From NCBI GenBank assembly GCA_910588255.1, contig CAJUOM010000015.1:1-24235 (forward strand): a stretch of 24,235 nucleotides of DNA. Reading direction: 5' to 3'. Below the pieces are notes generated by a model. That model did not search any database. It worked only from the letters and a program-made list of their open reading frames with translations, and was not told the origin of the DNA. This DNA comes from an uncultured Alphaproteobacteria bacterium (lineage in GTDB: Bacteria > Pseudomonadota > Alphaproteobacteria > RUG11792). The translations under genes were made by a program, and so were the position numbers. Below are positions 1-6,613 of this stretch, piece by piece. Position 1 is the first letter of the stretch. Each line of letters opens with the position of its first letter.

Positions 1-1
1 C

Positions 2-112
2 TTTGGATCACCTTCGAAACATTATATTGAGAAACTTTTGATGAATGTTTGCAATGTGAAATTTGTGCGTCATGTGATTATACATACCTTAAACAACATA
101 AAAGATTATTAA
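2..112 (+). CDS. 3' end of an unidentified protein gene (partial)
   Basis: An open frame enters from the left edge and ends at TAA (110-112), giving a 36-residue C-terminal tail that begins FGSPSKHYIEKLL and ends NNIKDY. The composition (Lys, Ile, Asn, with His and Cys) is plausible for a real tail in this genome. I do not recognise the family. It is not the end of rpsR, which often precedes rplI. It could also be chance, because the open stretch is short. Confidence 0.3.
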   Translation, partial: FGSPSKHYIEKLLMNVCNVKFVRHVIIHTLNNIKDY

Positions 113-237
113 ATCATTTATCAATCCCGAAATAATTATTAATGCTTCTGAAAAGCAGATTTCTGTAGATTTTTCAAATGGCAAATGTTAATATAAAAAA
201 TATCTATGACGTTTATGCTATTGATAAAAGGTTTTAA

Positions 238-732
238 ATGCAAGTTATTTTATTGGAAAGAGTTGAAAAACTCGGATTTATAGGTGATATAGTTGATGTT
301 AAACTTGGTTATGCAAGAAATTTCTTGTTGCCAAAGAAAAAAGCATTGAGAGCAACGGAATCAAATTTGGAATATTTCAAAAATAAGAAAGCAGAAATTG
401 AAGCAAATAACTTAAAGTTGAAAACTGATGCGGAAAAAGCTGCTTCCAAAATGTCTGATGTTTCAATAATCTTGACAAGGCAAGCAAGTGATTCAGGATT
501 CCTTTTCGGATCAGTGAGACCTGCAGATATCGTTGAAGCCTTGAATGAACAAGGATTTAAAATTTCCAAAGGACAAATTAGAATTCCTGCTCCTATAAAG
601 GCGATTGGAACATATCAAATTGGAGTTGTTTTGCATCCAGAAGTAGTCGTGAATATTTCTTTGAGAGTAATGACAGCTCAAGAGCAAACTGTTGCAGTTG
701 AAGAAGAACCGGCTGTTTCCGAAGAAGCTTAG
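238..732 (+). CDS. rplI: 50S ribosomal protein L9
   Basis: L9 binds 23S rRNA at the base of the L1 stalk and helps keep the reading frame. The 164-residue product starts MQVILLERVEKLGFIGDIVDVKLGYARNF, which is the diagnostic N-terminal RNA-binding domain with the GYARNFLLPKKKA segment. A charged helix follows (about residues 41-75) and then the C-terminal domain (about 76-148). It is somewhat longer than the usual ~150 residues because of an acidic tail rich in Glu and Val (about 149-164). The ATG is preceded by AAAGG at a suitable distance. rpsF and rpsR, its usual partners, are not visible in the 237 bases upstream. A strong hairpin follows the stop codon. Confidence 0.97.
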   Translation: MQVILLERVEKLGFIGDIVDVKLGYARNFLLPKKKALRATESNLEYFKNKKAEIEANNLKLKTDAEKAASKMSDVSIILTRQASDSGFLFGSVRPADIVEALNEQGFKISKGQIRIPAPIKAIGTYQIGVVLHPEVVVNISLRVMTAQEQTVAVEEEPAVSEEA

Positions 733-744
733 GTTTGTTATAAC

Positions 745-783
745 AAGAAGCTGAGTTGTTCAGCTTCTTAATTTTGGTTTTTT
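745..783 (+). terminator. Intrinsic terminator after rplI, abutting the next start codon
   Basis: A perfect 10-bp stem, AAGAAGCTGA / TCAGCTTCTT (745-754 and 760-769), encloses a 5-nt loop. It is followed by AATTTTGGTTTTTT, whose T-run ends immediately before the ATG at 784. It would end rplI transcripts, or act as an attenuator controlling the acetyltransferase gene. Confidence 0.8.
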
Positions 784-1404
784 ATGTTTCCATCTCCTGA
801 AACTTTGTATCCGTTATCTGTTGGATTAAAACGTACCGTATTTTTAAAAAATATTATAAAGAATCCGAATATAATTGTTGGAGATTATTCGTTTTATGAC
901 GATGAAGATAACCCGGAAAATTTTGAAAAGAATGTAAAATATCATTATGATTTCATTGGAGACAAATTAATAATCGGGAAATTCTGTCAGATAGCTCAAA
1001 ATGTCAAATTTTTAATGAACGGTATTTTCCATAATCACAACTACCTGACAGCTTATCCGTTTGCTATATTTGATTCAGATATTCCAAAGAAACATCCAAA
1101 ATCTGTTATTTTCCCGGATAAAGGTGATACGGTTATTGGAAACGATGTTTGGATTGGATTTAATGCCACAATTATGCCGGGGATCCATATTGGAAACGGA
1201 GCAATAATTGGTACAAACGCACTCGTAACAAAAAACGTTCCGGATTATGCTATTGTCGGAGGAAATCCAGCAAAAATTATACGTATGAGATTTGATGAAA
1301 AAACAATAGAGCGTTTATTAAAAATAAAATGGTGGGATTGGAGTATTGATAAAATCCTTGCAAATTTAGATGGTTTATTAAATACCAAAATTGAAAATTT
1401 ATGA
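784..1404 (+). CDS. Vat-type xenobiotic (streptogramin A-like) acetyltransferase
   Basis: This is a left-handed beta-helix (hexapeptide repeat) acyltransferase of the xenobiotic acetyltransferase group, which moves acetyl from acetyl-CoA to a hydroxyl of the substrate. Vat proteins inactivate streptogramin A. The 206-residue sequence carries the hallmarks of the Vat branch: YHYDFIGDKLIIGKFCQIA (about 53-71), KGDTVIGNDVWIGFNATIMPG, IVGGNPAKIIRMRFD and a C-terminal KWWDWSIDKI. His83 in MNGIFH sits where Vat enzymes have the catalytic His, although the following residues differ from the usual NHRMDGS pattern. The stop codon overlaps the next ATG by 4 nt (ATGA). No promoter fits between the terminator and the start. 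The fold is clear, but the real substrate is unknown and antibiotic resistance is only an inference. Confidence 0.88.
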   Translation: MFPSPETLYPLSVGLKRTVFLKNIIKNPNIIVGDYSFYDDEDNPENFEKNVKYHYDFIGDKLIIGKFCQIAQNVKFLMNGIFHNHNYLTAYPFAIFDSDIPKKHPKSVIFPDKGDTVIGNDVWIGFNATIMPGIHIGNGAIIGTNALVTKNVPDYAIVGGNPAKIIRMRFDEKTIERLLKIKWWDWSIDKILANLDGLLNTKIENL

Positions 1405-1787
1405 AACTTTGTTCTGTAATAATTACTTATCACAATGATGAATATTTATTTTTAGAAAGACCAAATCATAATTTCGTGCCTCCTTGTGGAAGTATGGAAA
1501 AATCTGAAGATCCGAGAGATTGCGCAATTCGAGAATTATTTGAAGAAACGGAAATTGGTATTTCAAAAGATGATTTATTATTGGTGGATTATTGGAATGA
1601 TGATTTTATATTTTCATTTATTTTTATTACAAGAGTTTTGAATAAGAAGGTAACAATTTCCAATGAACATATTAATTATGTTTGGGAAAAGGATTTGGAG
1701 TTAATGCAATCCAAAACAGATTTTGATTTGTCTAAATGGTCTCTATTTAGAAACTTAAACGAATTTTATATAAAGGATAAACTATGA
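1401..1787 (+). CDS. Nudix hydrolase
   Basis: Nudix enzymes hydrolyse nucleoside diphosphates linked to another moiety. The 128-residue protein has a nearly complete Nudix box, G-x5-E-x7-RELFEETEI (about residues 31-53). Its catalytic REUxEE core is intact, but Glu replaces the usual Gly near the end. The N-terminal strand MKLCSVIITYHNDEYLFLERP and the total length fit a single-domain MutT-like protein. It overlaps the acetyltransferase by 4 nt upstream and the HAD-like gene by 4 nt downstream, so the three are probably translated from one message. The substrate cannot be told from sequence. Nucleotide-pool cleaning or a role linked to the acetyltransferase are both possible. Confidence 0.9.
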   Translation: MKLCSVIITYHNDEYLFLERPNHNFVPPCGSMEKSEDPRDCAIRELFEETEIGISKDDLLLVDYWNDDFIFSFIFITRVLNKKVTISNEHINYVWEKDLELMQSKTDFDLSKWSLFRNLNEFYIKDKL

Positions 1788-2603
1788 ATGTATTTATAAA
1801 AATCATATTAATAAGTTTTATATTTGTAAAAATAACTTCTTCTCAGATAATAACAACTGATTCCATAGTGGTTTTGAAATTTGAATTAGGCAAGGCTGAT
1901 GTAAATACTTTAGTTATTTTTGATTGTGATGATACGTTATTGTACAAATCGGATTCGATTTTAAGCAAAGATAATGCAAATAAGCTTAGAAGGTATATCA
2001 GGTTTGCATTGTTAAAACATCCATTGAGTTATTTTTATATGGATAGATTGAAATGGATAGTTATGAAAAATTGTGAGCAAGAGTTGGTACATAAAGATTT
2101 GGTTAATTTAGTTCAAACTTCAATCTAAAAATATAAAAGCACTGATATTAACTGCTATGATTAATAAAACTATAGATGAAGGAAGTCTTATAGATTTGAG
2201 AATTGATGAGTTATATAAATTCGGATTTGATTTTTCAAAAAACTGGTGTAATTTAAAAGAAACTGCATTAATTAAGGGAAATGAAACTCCATATTATAAA
2301 AAGGGAATAATATGCTCTGGTCCTGGAACGAAAAGTTCTGCATTGAGATTATTTCTGGAATATTCAAAAATTTATCCAAAAAAGATTATATTTGTAGATG
2401 ATACAAAAAAGAATCTTGAGGATATAAAAACATTTTCTGAAGAATTAGGAATCGAGTTTTTAGGAATTGAATATCTAGGATATAAAAAGATTTTACATAA
2501 GTATCCTTTTTCCGAGAAACGTGCTATTTTTCAAATAGATTATCTGATAAAAAACGAAATCTGGATTTCTGATGAAAAAGCTGAGTTGAAATTGAAAGAT
2601 TAA
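1784..2603 (+). pseudogene. Frameshifted exported HAD-like phosphatase (DUF2608-like)
   Basis: Two adjacent frames together make one protein. The first (1784-2128) has a hydrophobic signal-like N-terminus (MNVFIKIILISFIFVKITSS) and the HAD nucleophile motif FDCDDTLL (residues 46-53). The second, open from 2112 and closed at 2603, continues with SKNIKALILTAM, then GNETPYYKKGIICSG and a HAD acidic motif FVDDTKKNL. The first frame stops at 2126-2128, shortly after a three-A run. Removing one A from that run restores LVNLVQLQSKNIKALILTA in a single frame. The layout matches DUF2608-type HAD proteins known from intracellular bacteria, which are exported and of unknown substrate. It is the third member of a 4-nt-overlap operon. 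It is either a young pseudogene or carries a sequence error; each half alone lacks required HAD motifs. Confidence 0.75.
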
Positions 2604-2638
2604 AAAAGAAATAGAATTAACAAAAGTATTTTATAAAT

Positions 2639-2673
2639 CCCATAAAAATATCTAAAATTTTATGGGACTTTTT
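2639..2673 (+). terminator. Palindrome with T-run after the HAD-like gene
   Basis: CCCATAAAA (2639-2647) pairs with TTTTATGGG (2658-2666), and ACTTTTT follows. This fits an intrinsic terminator for the operon starting at 784. The same palindrome is part of the 70-nt dispersed repeat at 2643-2712, so its terminator role may be secondary. Confidence 0.55.
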
Positions 2674-2712
2674 AAAATTTGACATATATGAATCGAATTG
2701 TATATTCTGAAA
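2643..2712 (+). repeat. Promoter-bearing dispersed repeat, copy 1
   Basis: This 70-nt unit aligns without gaps to copies on the minus strand at 6421-6490 and 24097-24166; copies 1 and 3 agree at 52 of 70 positions. Shared parts are the AT palindrome around CTAAAATTTTATGGG, a -35 box and a -10 box 18 nt apart, and a trailing CTGAAA. Most differences fall in the spacer between the two boxes. In this orientation it points toward yajC. Identity was counted by eye. Confidence 0.75.
2679..2708 (+). promoter_or_regulatory. Sigma-70-type promoter inside repeat copy 1
   Basis: TTGACA (2679-2684) is followed after 18 nt by TATTCT (2703-2708). An overlapping TATATT (2701-2706) gives a 16-nt spacing. 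Transcription would start near 2715 and run through the hairpin region toward yajC. Both boxes are conserved in the other two copies of the repeat. Confidence 0.6.
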
Positions 2713-2798
2713 TTAGAAATTTATAGTAACGTTCACTAAACTTAGTATATTATCCCGACTTTCGGAAAATAATATAATTATAAACGTGAGTGTCACTA

Positions 2799-2851
2799 GA
2801 GGCACCCGAGAGTATGGTATCCTTGATATTATACCATACTCACGGTTCCTC
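2799..2851. repeat. Long hairpin with conserved core, member 1
   Basis: The inner stem pairs 2810-2820 (GAGTATGGTAT) with 2831-2841 (ATACCATACTC). One A/A mismatch, CCG/CGG and then GAGG/CCTC extend it outward. The core GGTATCYTTGATATTAYACC (Y = C here, then T) recurs at 6371-6390, while the outer arms differ but still pair. Confidence 0.7.
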
Positions 2852-2868
2852 CAACCCAATATTAAACC

Positions 2869-2917
2869 GTTTTAGAGCTATAGATGAAGTTGTTACTCTG
2901 CTATAGTATTCCAAAAC
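2869..2917 (+). other. 49-nt hairpin resembling a type II CRISPR repeat
   Basis: It begins GTTTTAGAGCTATAG and ends CTATAGTATTCCAAAAC. The ends pair as GTTTT/AAAAC, then an internal loop (AGAG against TATTCC), then CTATAG/CTATAG. The first 12 bases equal the start of the Streptococcus pyogenes/Listeria type II repeats, and a bulged duplex is typical of repeat:anti-repeat pairing. Only one copy is present and no cas gene is seen, so it is not called as an array. Confidence 0.3.
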
Positions 2918-2995
2918 ATATTTTATTTAACCTCAACAAAAGTATTTCGAATGAAAGAGCGAAATAATGTTGATTTATATAAAAAAGAGTAACTG

Positions 2996-3019
2996 CACGA
3001 AGCGTGAATTAGAAAGAAG
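2996..3019 (+). repeat. 24-nt dispersed repeat, copy 1
   Basis: This segment, CACGAAGCGTG plus 13 further bases ending AGAAAGAAG, matches exactly the minus strand of 24180-24203. Weaker similarity continues about 18 nt upstream and stops at once downstream, which suggests an element boundary. CACG/CGTG can form a small hairpin. Confidence 0.65.
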
Positions 3020-3161
3020 ACCTCACCGGAAAACTTCATTGACACCGCAGTGGTACCTATAGCGCTTTCGGAAGACATTGTGAATCTGTAATTGGACTAT
3101 CTTAAGAAACATAAAAATTGCGAAACGTTTTGGTAAATCCAAATTTACAGCCAGATTGATA

Positions 3162-3190
3162 TTGAACATAAAAAATAAAATTGATAAAAT
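3162..3190 (+). promoter_or_regulatory. Likely promoter of yajC-secD-secF
   Basis: TTGAAC (3162-3167), a 17-nt spacer and TAAAAT (3185-3190) lie 32 nt upstream of the yajC ATG. The surrounding AT-richness makes chance matches common. Confidence 0.45.
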
Positions 3191-3221
3191 ATAAATAATA
3201 TATATTTTAATTGGATTTTAA

Positions 3222-3602
3222 ATGTTTTTCTTCATTTCAGAAGCTTTCGCTGATAGTGCTACAGCTTCTCAGACTAGTGGTTTTATGTCATTTCTTCCTA
3301 TGATAGCTTTTATAGGAATTTTATATTTCTTATTAATAAGACCTCAACAGAAAAGACAAAAACAACATCAAGCGCTCTTATCAGCTATAAAAAAAGGAGA
3401 TAAAGTTATCACAAACAGTGGTTTAATTGCGACTGTATCAAAAGTTTTAAATGATCAGGAAGTTATCCTTGAAATTTCAGATGGGATTTGTTGTAAATTC
3501 GTTAAGTCAGCTATTTCTGGAACTATGGATAAAAAAGAATCCGCAGAAGGAAAGGTCGCAAATAAATCTGAAAAATCTCCTGTGAACAAAAAGAAAGATT
3601 AA
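3222..3602 (+). CDS. yajC: Preprotein translocase accessory subunit YajC
   Basis: YajC is a small single-span inner-membrane protein that associates with SecD and SecF. The 126-residue product has a membrane helix (about residues 22-40, FLPMIAFIGILYFLLI) followed by the family signature RPQQKRQKQHQALLSAIKKGDKVITNSGLIATV, a cytoplasmic beta-rich domain and a Lys/Glu-rich tail. A short Ala/Ser-rich N-terminal stretch precedes the helix. It is first in yajC-secD-secF, with a 24-nt gap to secD. The Shine-Dalgarno is weak (TTGGA upstream of the ATG). Confidence 0.95.
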   Translation: MFFFISEAFADSATASQTSGFMSFLPMIAFIGILYFLLIRPQQKRQKQHQALLSAIKKGDKVITNSGLIATVSKVLNDQEVILEISDGICCKFVKSAISGTMDKKESAEGKVANKSEKSPVNKKKD

Positions 3603-3626
3603 CAAGAGGAAAGGAAGAGTAATATT

Positions 3627-5225
3627 ATGTTGGTAGTTTCGAAATTTAGAGTTATAACCACTTTATTAATTTGCTTTTTGGGATTGATTTTTGCTCTTCC
3701 TTCATTAGTGAGTCAATCTACTTATGATAAATTGCCATCCTTTTTGCAACATACGGTTAATTTAGGCCTTGAGCTCAGAGGTGGATCTCACATTCAATTA
3801 GAAGTTGATTTAGCTTCTGTGAAAAGAGAACACCAAGAGAGTATTATTGATGAAGCTAGGAAACAGTTGCGAAAACAAAACATAAAATATAACAAGATTT
3901 TTGTACAAAATATAAATGGAGAATCTTGTATTTATATTAGTTTAAAAGACGAATTCGATGCTTCAAATGTGAAAAAGATATTATATAAAATCGAAAAAGA
4001 ACTCGATGTTTCCGTTAACGAAAAAGATGTTGTTGCAACAATCTCTCAGGCTTTTATGGATGAATTTTCAAAAAGAATTGTGGGAGAATCGATTGAGGTT
4101 ATTCGTCACAGAATAGATGAATCAGGAACAAAAGAGCCGACTATTTTGCGACAGGGAAAGGATAGAATAGTTGTTCAACTACCTGGTGTTGAAGATCCTG
4201 CTGAAGTAAAAAGATTGCTTGGAAAAACAGCTATTTTAACATTTCATGGAGTTGATGAGGACATGGAAACTATTCCTGCAAAAGCAGATCAAAAAATTCA
4301 CTTACCTTCAAAACCAGGTGTGATGTATCTTCCAGAAGAAAGAGGTAATGGTATCGTTTATTATGTTCCTATAAAAAAGCAGATTTCATTAACGGGAAAA
4401 TCTCTTGTGGATGCTCAGGTTTCAATGGATTCAAGAACAGGATTACCAGGAGTTTCCATAAAATTTGATTCAATTGAAGGAACAAGAAAAATTGCAGAGT
4501 TGTCTGCAAAATATCTTCACAAGCAATTTGCTATGGTTCTTGATGGAAAAGTTTTGAGTGCTCCTGTTTTTCAGGCTGTTTTAAATGATGGAAATGCGCA
4601 AATTACCGGGAATTTCACAATGGAAGAAGCAACGGAACTTGCACTTCTTTTAAGAGCTGGTTCTCTTCCTGCTCCATTAAACGTTGTTGAAGAAAGAAAT
4701 GTTGGCCCAAGTTTAGGTGCTGATTCCATAACAGCTGGAAAGAATGCTACTTTATTTGCTTTTATATTTGTCGCTTCATTTATGATTGCGTCTTATGGAA
4801 AATTTGGATTTTTCTCTGTCATAGCAATTTTCGTGAACATAATGCTTTTATTTGCGTGTTTAACTTTATTGGGGGCAACATTAACTCTTCCTGGAATTGC
4901 TGGTATTGCTTTGACAATAGGAACAGCTGTTGATGCAAACGTTCTTATTTATGAACGAATACGAGAAGAAATGCGTATGGGAATCAGAGCAGCTATGGCT
5001 ATATCTCAGGGATATAAAATGGCTATGATGACGATTATTGATTCAAATTTGACAACACTGGTGGGATCTATTGTTCTTTATGAGTTTGGCTCAGGTCCGA
5101 TTCGAGGATTTGCCGTTACGTTGGCTCTTGGAACTATGATATCGTTATTTACGACTTTTTCTTTAACAAAATCGATCATAGCTTTTTGGATGAAAAGAAA
5201 TAAGAACAAAGAAATTATTATATAA
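3627..5225 (+). CDS. secD: Protein translocase subunit SecD
   Basis: SecD works with SecF in the inner membrane, using the proton gradient to help pull exported proteins out of the SecYEG channel. The 532-residue product has a first membrane helix (about 8-26) and the LGLELRGGSH motif (46-55), with Glu where most SecDs have Asp (LGLDLRGG). A large periplasmic domain follows, then a C-terminal block of five membrane helices (about 375-520) with GTAVDANVLIYERIREE, the conserved motif of the helices involved in proton transfer. The purine-rich AGGAAAGGAAGAG upstream is a strong ribosome-binding site. secF follows after 17 nt. Confidence 0.97.
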   Translation: MLVVSKFRVITTLLICFLGLIFALPSLVSQSTYDKLPSFLQHTVNLGLELRGGSHIQLEVDLASVKREHQESIIDEARKQLRKQNIKYNKIFVQNINGESCIYISLKDEFDASNVKKILYKIEKELDVSVNEKDVVATISQAFMDEFSKRIVGESIEVIRHRIDESGTKEPTILRQGKDRIVVQLPGVEDPAEVKRLLGKTAILTFHGVDEDMETIPAKADQKIHLPSKPGVMYLPEERGNGIVYYVPIKKQISLTGKSLVDAQVSMDSRTGLPGVSIKFDSIEGTRKIAELSAKYLHKQFAMVLDGKVLSAPVFQAVLNDGNAQITGNFTMEEATELALLLRAGSLPAPLNVVEERNVGPSLGADSITAGKNATLFAFIFVASFMIASYGKFGFFSVIAIFVNIMLLFACLTLLGATLTLPGIAGIALTIGTAVDANVLIYERIREEMRMGIRAAMAISQGYKMAMMTIIDSNLTTLVGSIVLYEFGSGPIRGFAVTLALGTMISLFTTFSLTKSIIAFWMKRNKNKEIII

Positions 5226-5242
5226 AAGGAGAAATAAGTACT

Positions 5243-6175
5243 ATGTTTCGTTTACATTTAATTCCGTATGGAACAAAATTTGACATCATCGGAAAAAGTA
5301 AATATATGTTTTCAATCGCAATTGCTGCTATAGTTACTTGTTTTGCTTTTATAATTTTTAAAGGCATGAATTATGGTATAGATTTCAAAGGAGGATATAT
5401 ATTTGAAGTGAAAATGCCATCAGAGCCCGATATCCAATCTCTTCGAGATAAATTAGGATCATTAAATTTAGGAGAAGTTGCCATACAGCAATTTGGAGCA
5501 AAAGAAGATTTGATGATAAAACTTGAAAAACCAGAAGAAGGTAAAAATCAGGCGTTAGCTATTCAAAAAGTGAAAGATACACTAGGAGACGGTGTTGTGT
5601 ATAAGAAAGTAGAAACAGTTGGACCAAAGGTTGGGAGTGAACTTGTTTCAAATGCAATAAAAGCTGTCACATTTGCACTCATAGCTATGTTGCTTTATAT
5701 AGCTGTAAGATTCGAATGGCAATTTGGTGTTTGTGCTGTTGTTGCGCTTTTTCACGATTGTGCAATAATTTTTGGAATGTTTTCAATTTTTCCATTAGAA
5801 TTTAGTGAAACTTCAATTACAGCAGTTCTATTAACTGCTAGCTATTCGATAAATGACACTGTTGTTATATTCGATAGAATCCGAGAAAATCTGAAACGAT
5901 TCAGAAAAATGGATTTAAAAGATTTAATTAACTTGAGTTTGAATGAGACATTATCAAGAACAACATTAACCGCTACAACAACGATATTGGCTGTTTTGTC
6001 TTTATATCTTTTTGGTGGGAAAATTATAGCAGCATTAGCACTTCCTATTATGGTTGGAATTATGGTAGGGACATTCTCTTCAATATTTATTGCGTCACCT
6101 CTTTTGATGTATTTAAATATAAAAAGAGATAATGAAAAAGAATTAAAAGACAAATCACCTGCTAATATAGGATAA
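5243..6175 (+). CDS. secF: Protein translocase subunit SecF
   Basis: SecF is the partner of SecD in the Sec accessory complex. The 310-residue product shows a first membrane helix (about 21-40), the GIDFKGGYIFEV motif (45-56, usually GIDFxGG), a small periplasmic domain and five C-terminal membrane helices. These include SYSINDTVVIFDRIREN, the counterpart of the SecD VDANVLIYERIRE motif. Length is normal. AAAGGAGAAAT upstream is a good ribosome-binding site. It is the last gene of the operon; a T-rich palindrome lies about 145 nt downstream. Confidence 0.97.
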   Translation: MFRLHLIPYGTKFDIIGKSKYMFSIAIAAIVTCFAFIIFKGMNYGIDFKGGYIFEVKMPSEPDIQSLRDKLGSLNLGEVAIQQFGAKEDLMIKLEKPEEGKNQALAIQKVKDTLGDGVVYKKVETVGPKVGSELVSNAIKAVTFALIAMLLYIAVRFEWQFGVCAVVALFHDCAIIFGMFSIFPLEFSETSITAVLLTASYSINDTVVIFDRIRENLKRFRKMDLKDLINLSLNETLSRTTLTATTTILAVLSLYLFGGKIIAALALPIMVGIMVGTFSSIFIASPLLMYLNIKRDNEKELKDKSPANIG

Positions 6176-6319
6176 TTATACTCTTTGCTTTTTAATTATA
6201 TAACAAGATATTTAGTGTATTTTTATCCATGATATTGGGTAAATTTTTTTGTTTTATTGAAACTATTTTCCTTTTATCTTATCCCCATCTTTTTCCTATT
6301 TACACAAAACCTTGAATAA

Positions 6320-6342
6320 TCTCAAAATTTTTTGGGATTTTT
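6320..6342 (+). terminator. Probable terminator downstream of secF
   Basis: TCTCAAAA (6320-6327) can pair with TTTTGGGA (6330-6337), counting one U-G pair, and TTTTT follows. The stem is AT-rich and the loop tiny, so efficiency is uncertain. The intervening 6176-6319 shows no gene. Confidence 0.45.
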
Positions 6343-6359
6343 CGAATTATGAGCAAGAC

Positions 6360-6403
6360 GCGCGGCATGTGGTATCTTTGATATTACACCACATGCCATG
6401 CGC
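6360..6403. repeat. Long hairpin with conserved core, member 2
   Basis: GGCATGTGGT (6364-6373) pairs with ACCACATGCC (6388-6397), and GCGC/GCGC extends it with a 2-nt bulge. The core GGTATCTTTGATATTACACC differs from that at 2816-2835 at only two positions. The arms differ from the first member yet remain fully paired, which suggests the structure itself is kept. Confidence 0.7.
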
Positions 6404-6420
6404 TTGAATATCCTTTATAT

Positions 6421-6490
6421 TTTCAGTATACCTCCTGCTTTTTCCATATGTTAAATCTTAAAAAGCCTCATAAATTTTTAGAGATTTTTA
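6421..6490 (-). repeat. Promoter-bearing dispersed repeat, copy 2
   Basis: On the minus strand this aligns without gaps to 2643-2712 (+) and 24097-24166 (-). With one extra base at the end it agrees with the latter at 58 of 71 positions. It carries TTAACA (6449-6454) and TATACT (6425-6430), 18 nt apart, and points away from the autotransporter gene toward the hairpin at 6360-6403 and the 3' end of secF. Confidence 0.75.
6425..6454 (-). promoter_or_regulatory. Sigma-70-type promoter inside repeat copy 2
   Basis: On the minus strand, TTAACA (-35) is separated by 18 nt from TATACT (-10). It would transcribe the long hairpin at 6360-6403 and read antisense toward secF. Confidence 0.5.
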
Positions 6491-6613
6491 CTACTATTAA
6501 AGAAATACTTTTCTATGTCTCGTATTCATAAAAATATTTTTTTGATAAAATTAACTGATAATTTACCATTTTGTTTCATAATGAAATTATAGGGAGGATT
6601 TTTTCTATTTTCG

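Larger units (their letters stand above)
2713..3160 (+). ncRNA. Candidate structured non-coding RNA region with three hairpins
   Basis: No intact gene is present here. Downstream of the repeat promoter are three successive hairpins: 2799-2851 (long, conserved core), 2869-2917 (ends GTTTT / AAAAC with an inner CTATAG / CTATAG stem) and 2934-2972 (TATTTCG / CGAAATA plus CAAC / GTTG). The stretch 2996-3075 looks less AT-rich than its surroundings and includes a 24-nt repeat. I see no tmRNA, RNase P, SRP or 6S signature and no clear terminator. It could be a regulatory RNA, a yajC leader or debris from a mobile element. Confidence 0.35.

Noticed and set aside
2869..2917. CRISPR array
   Set aside because: Only one repeat-like unit is present, with no regular spacers and no cas genes in the window.
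2713..3160. tmRNA, RNase P RNA, SRP RNA or 6S RNA
   Set aside because: None of the conserved sequence marks of these RNAs could be found on either strand.
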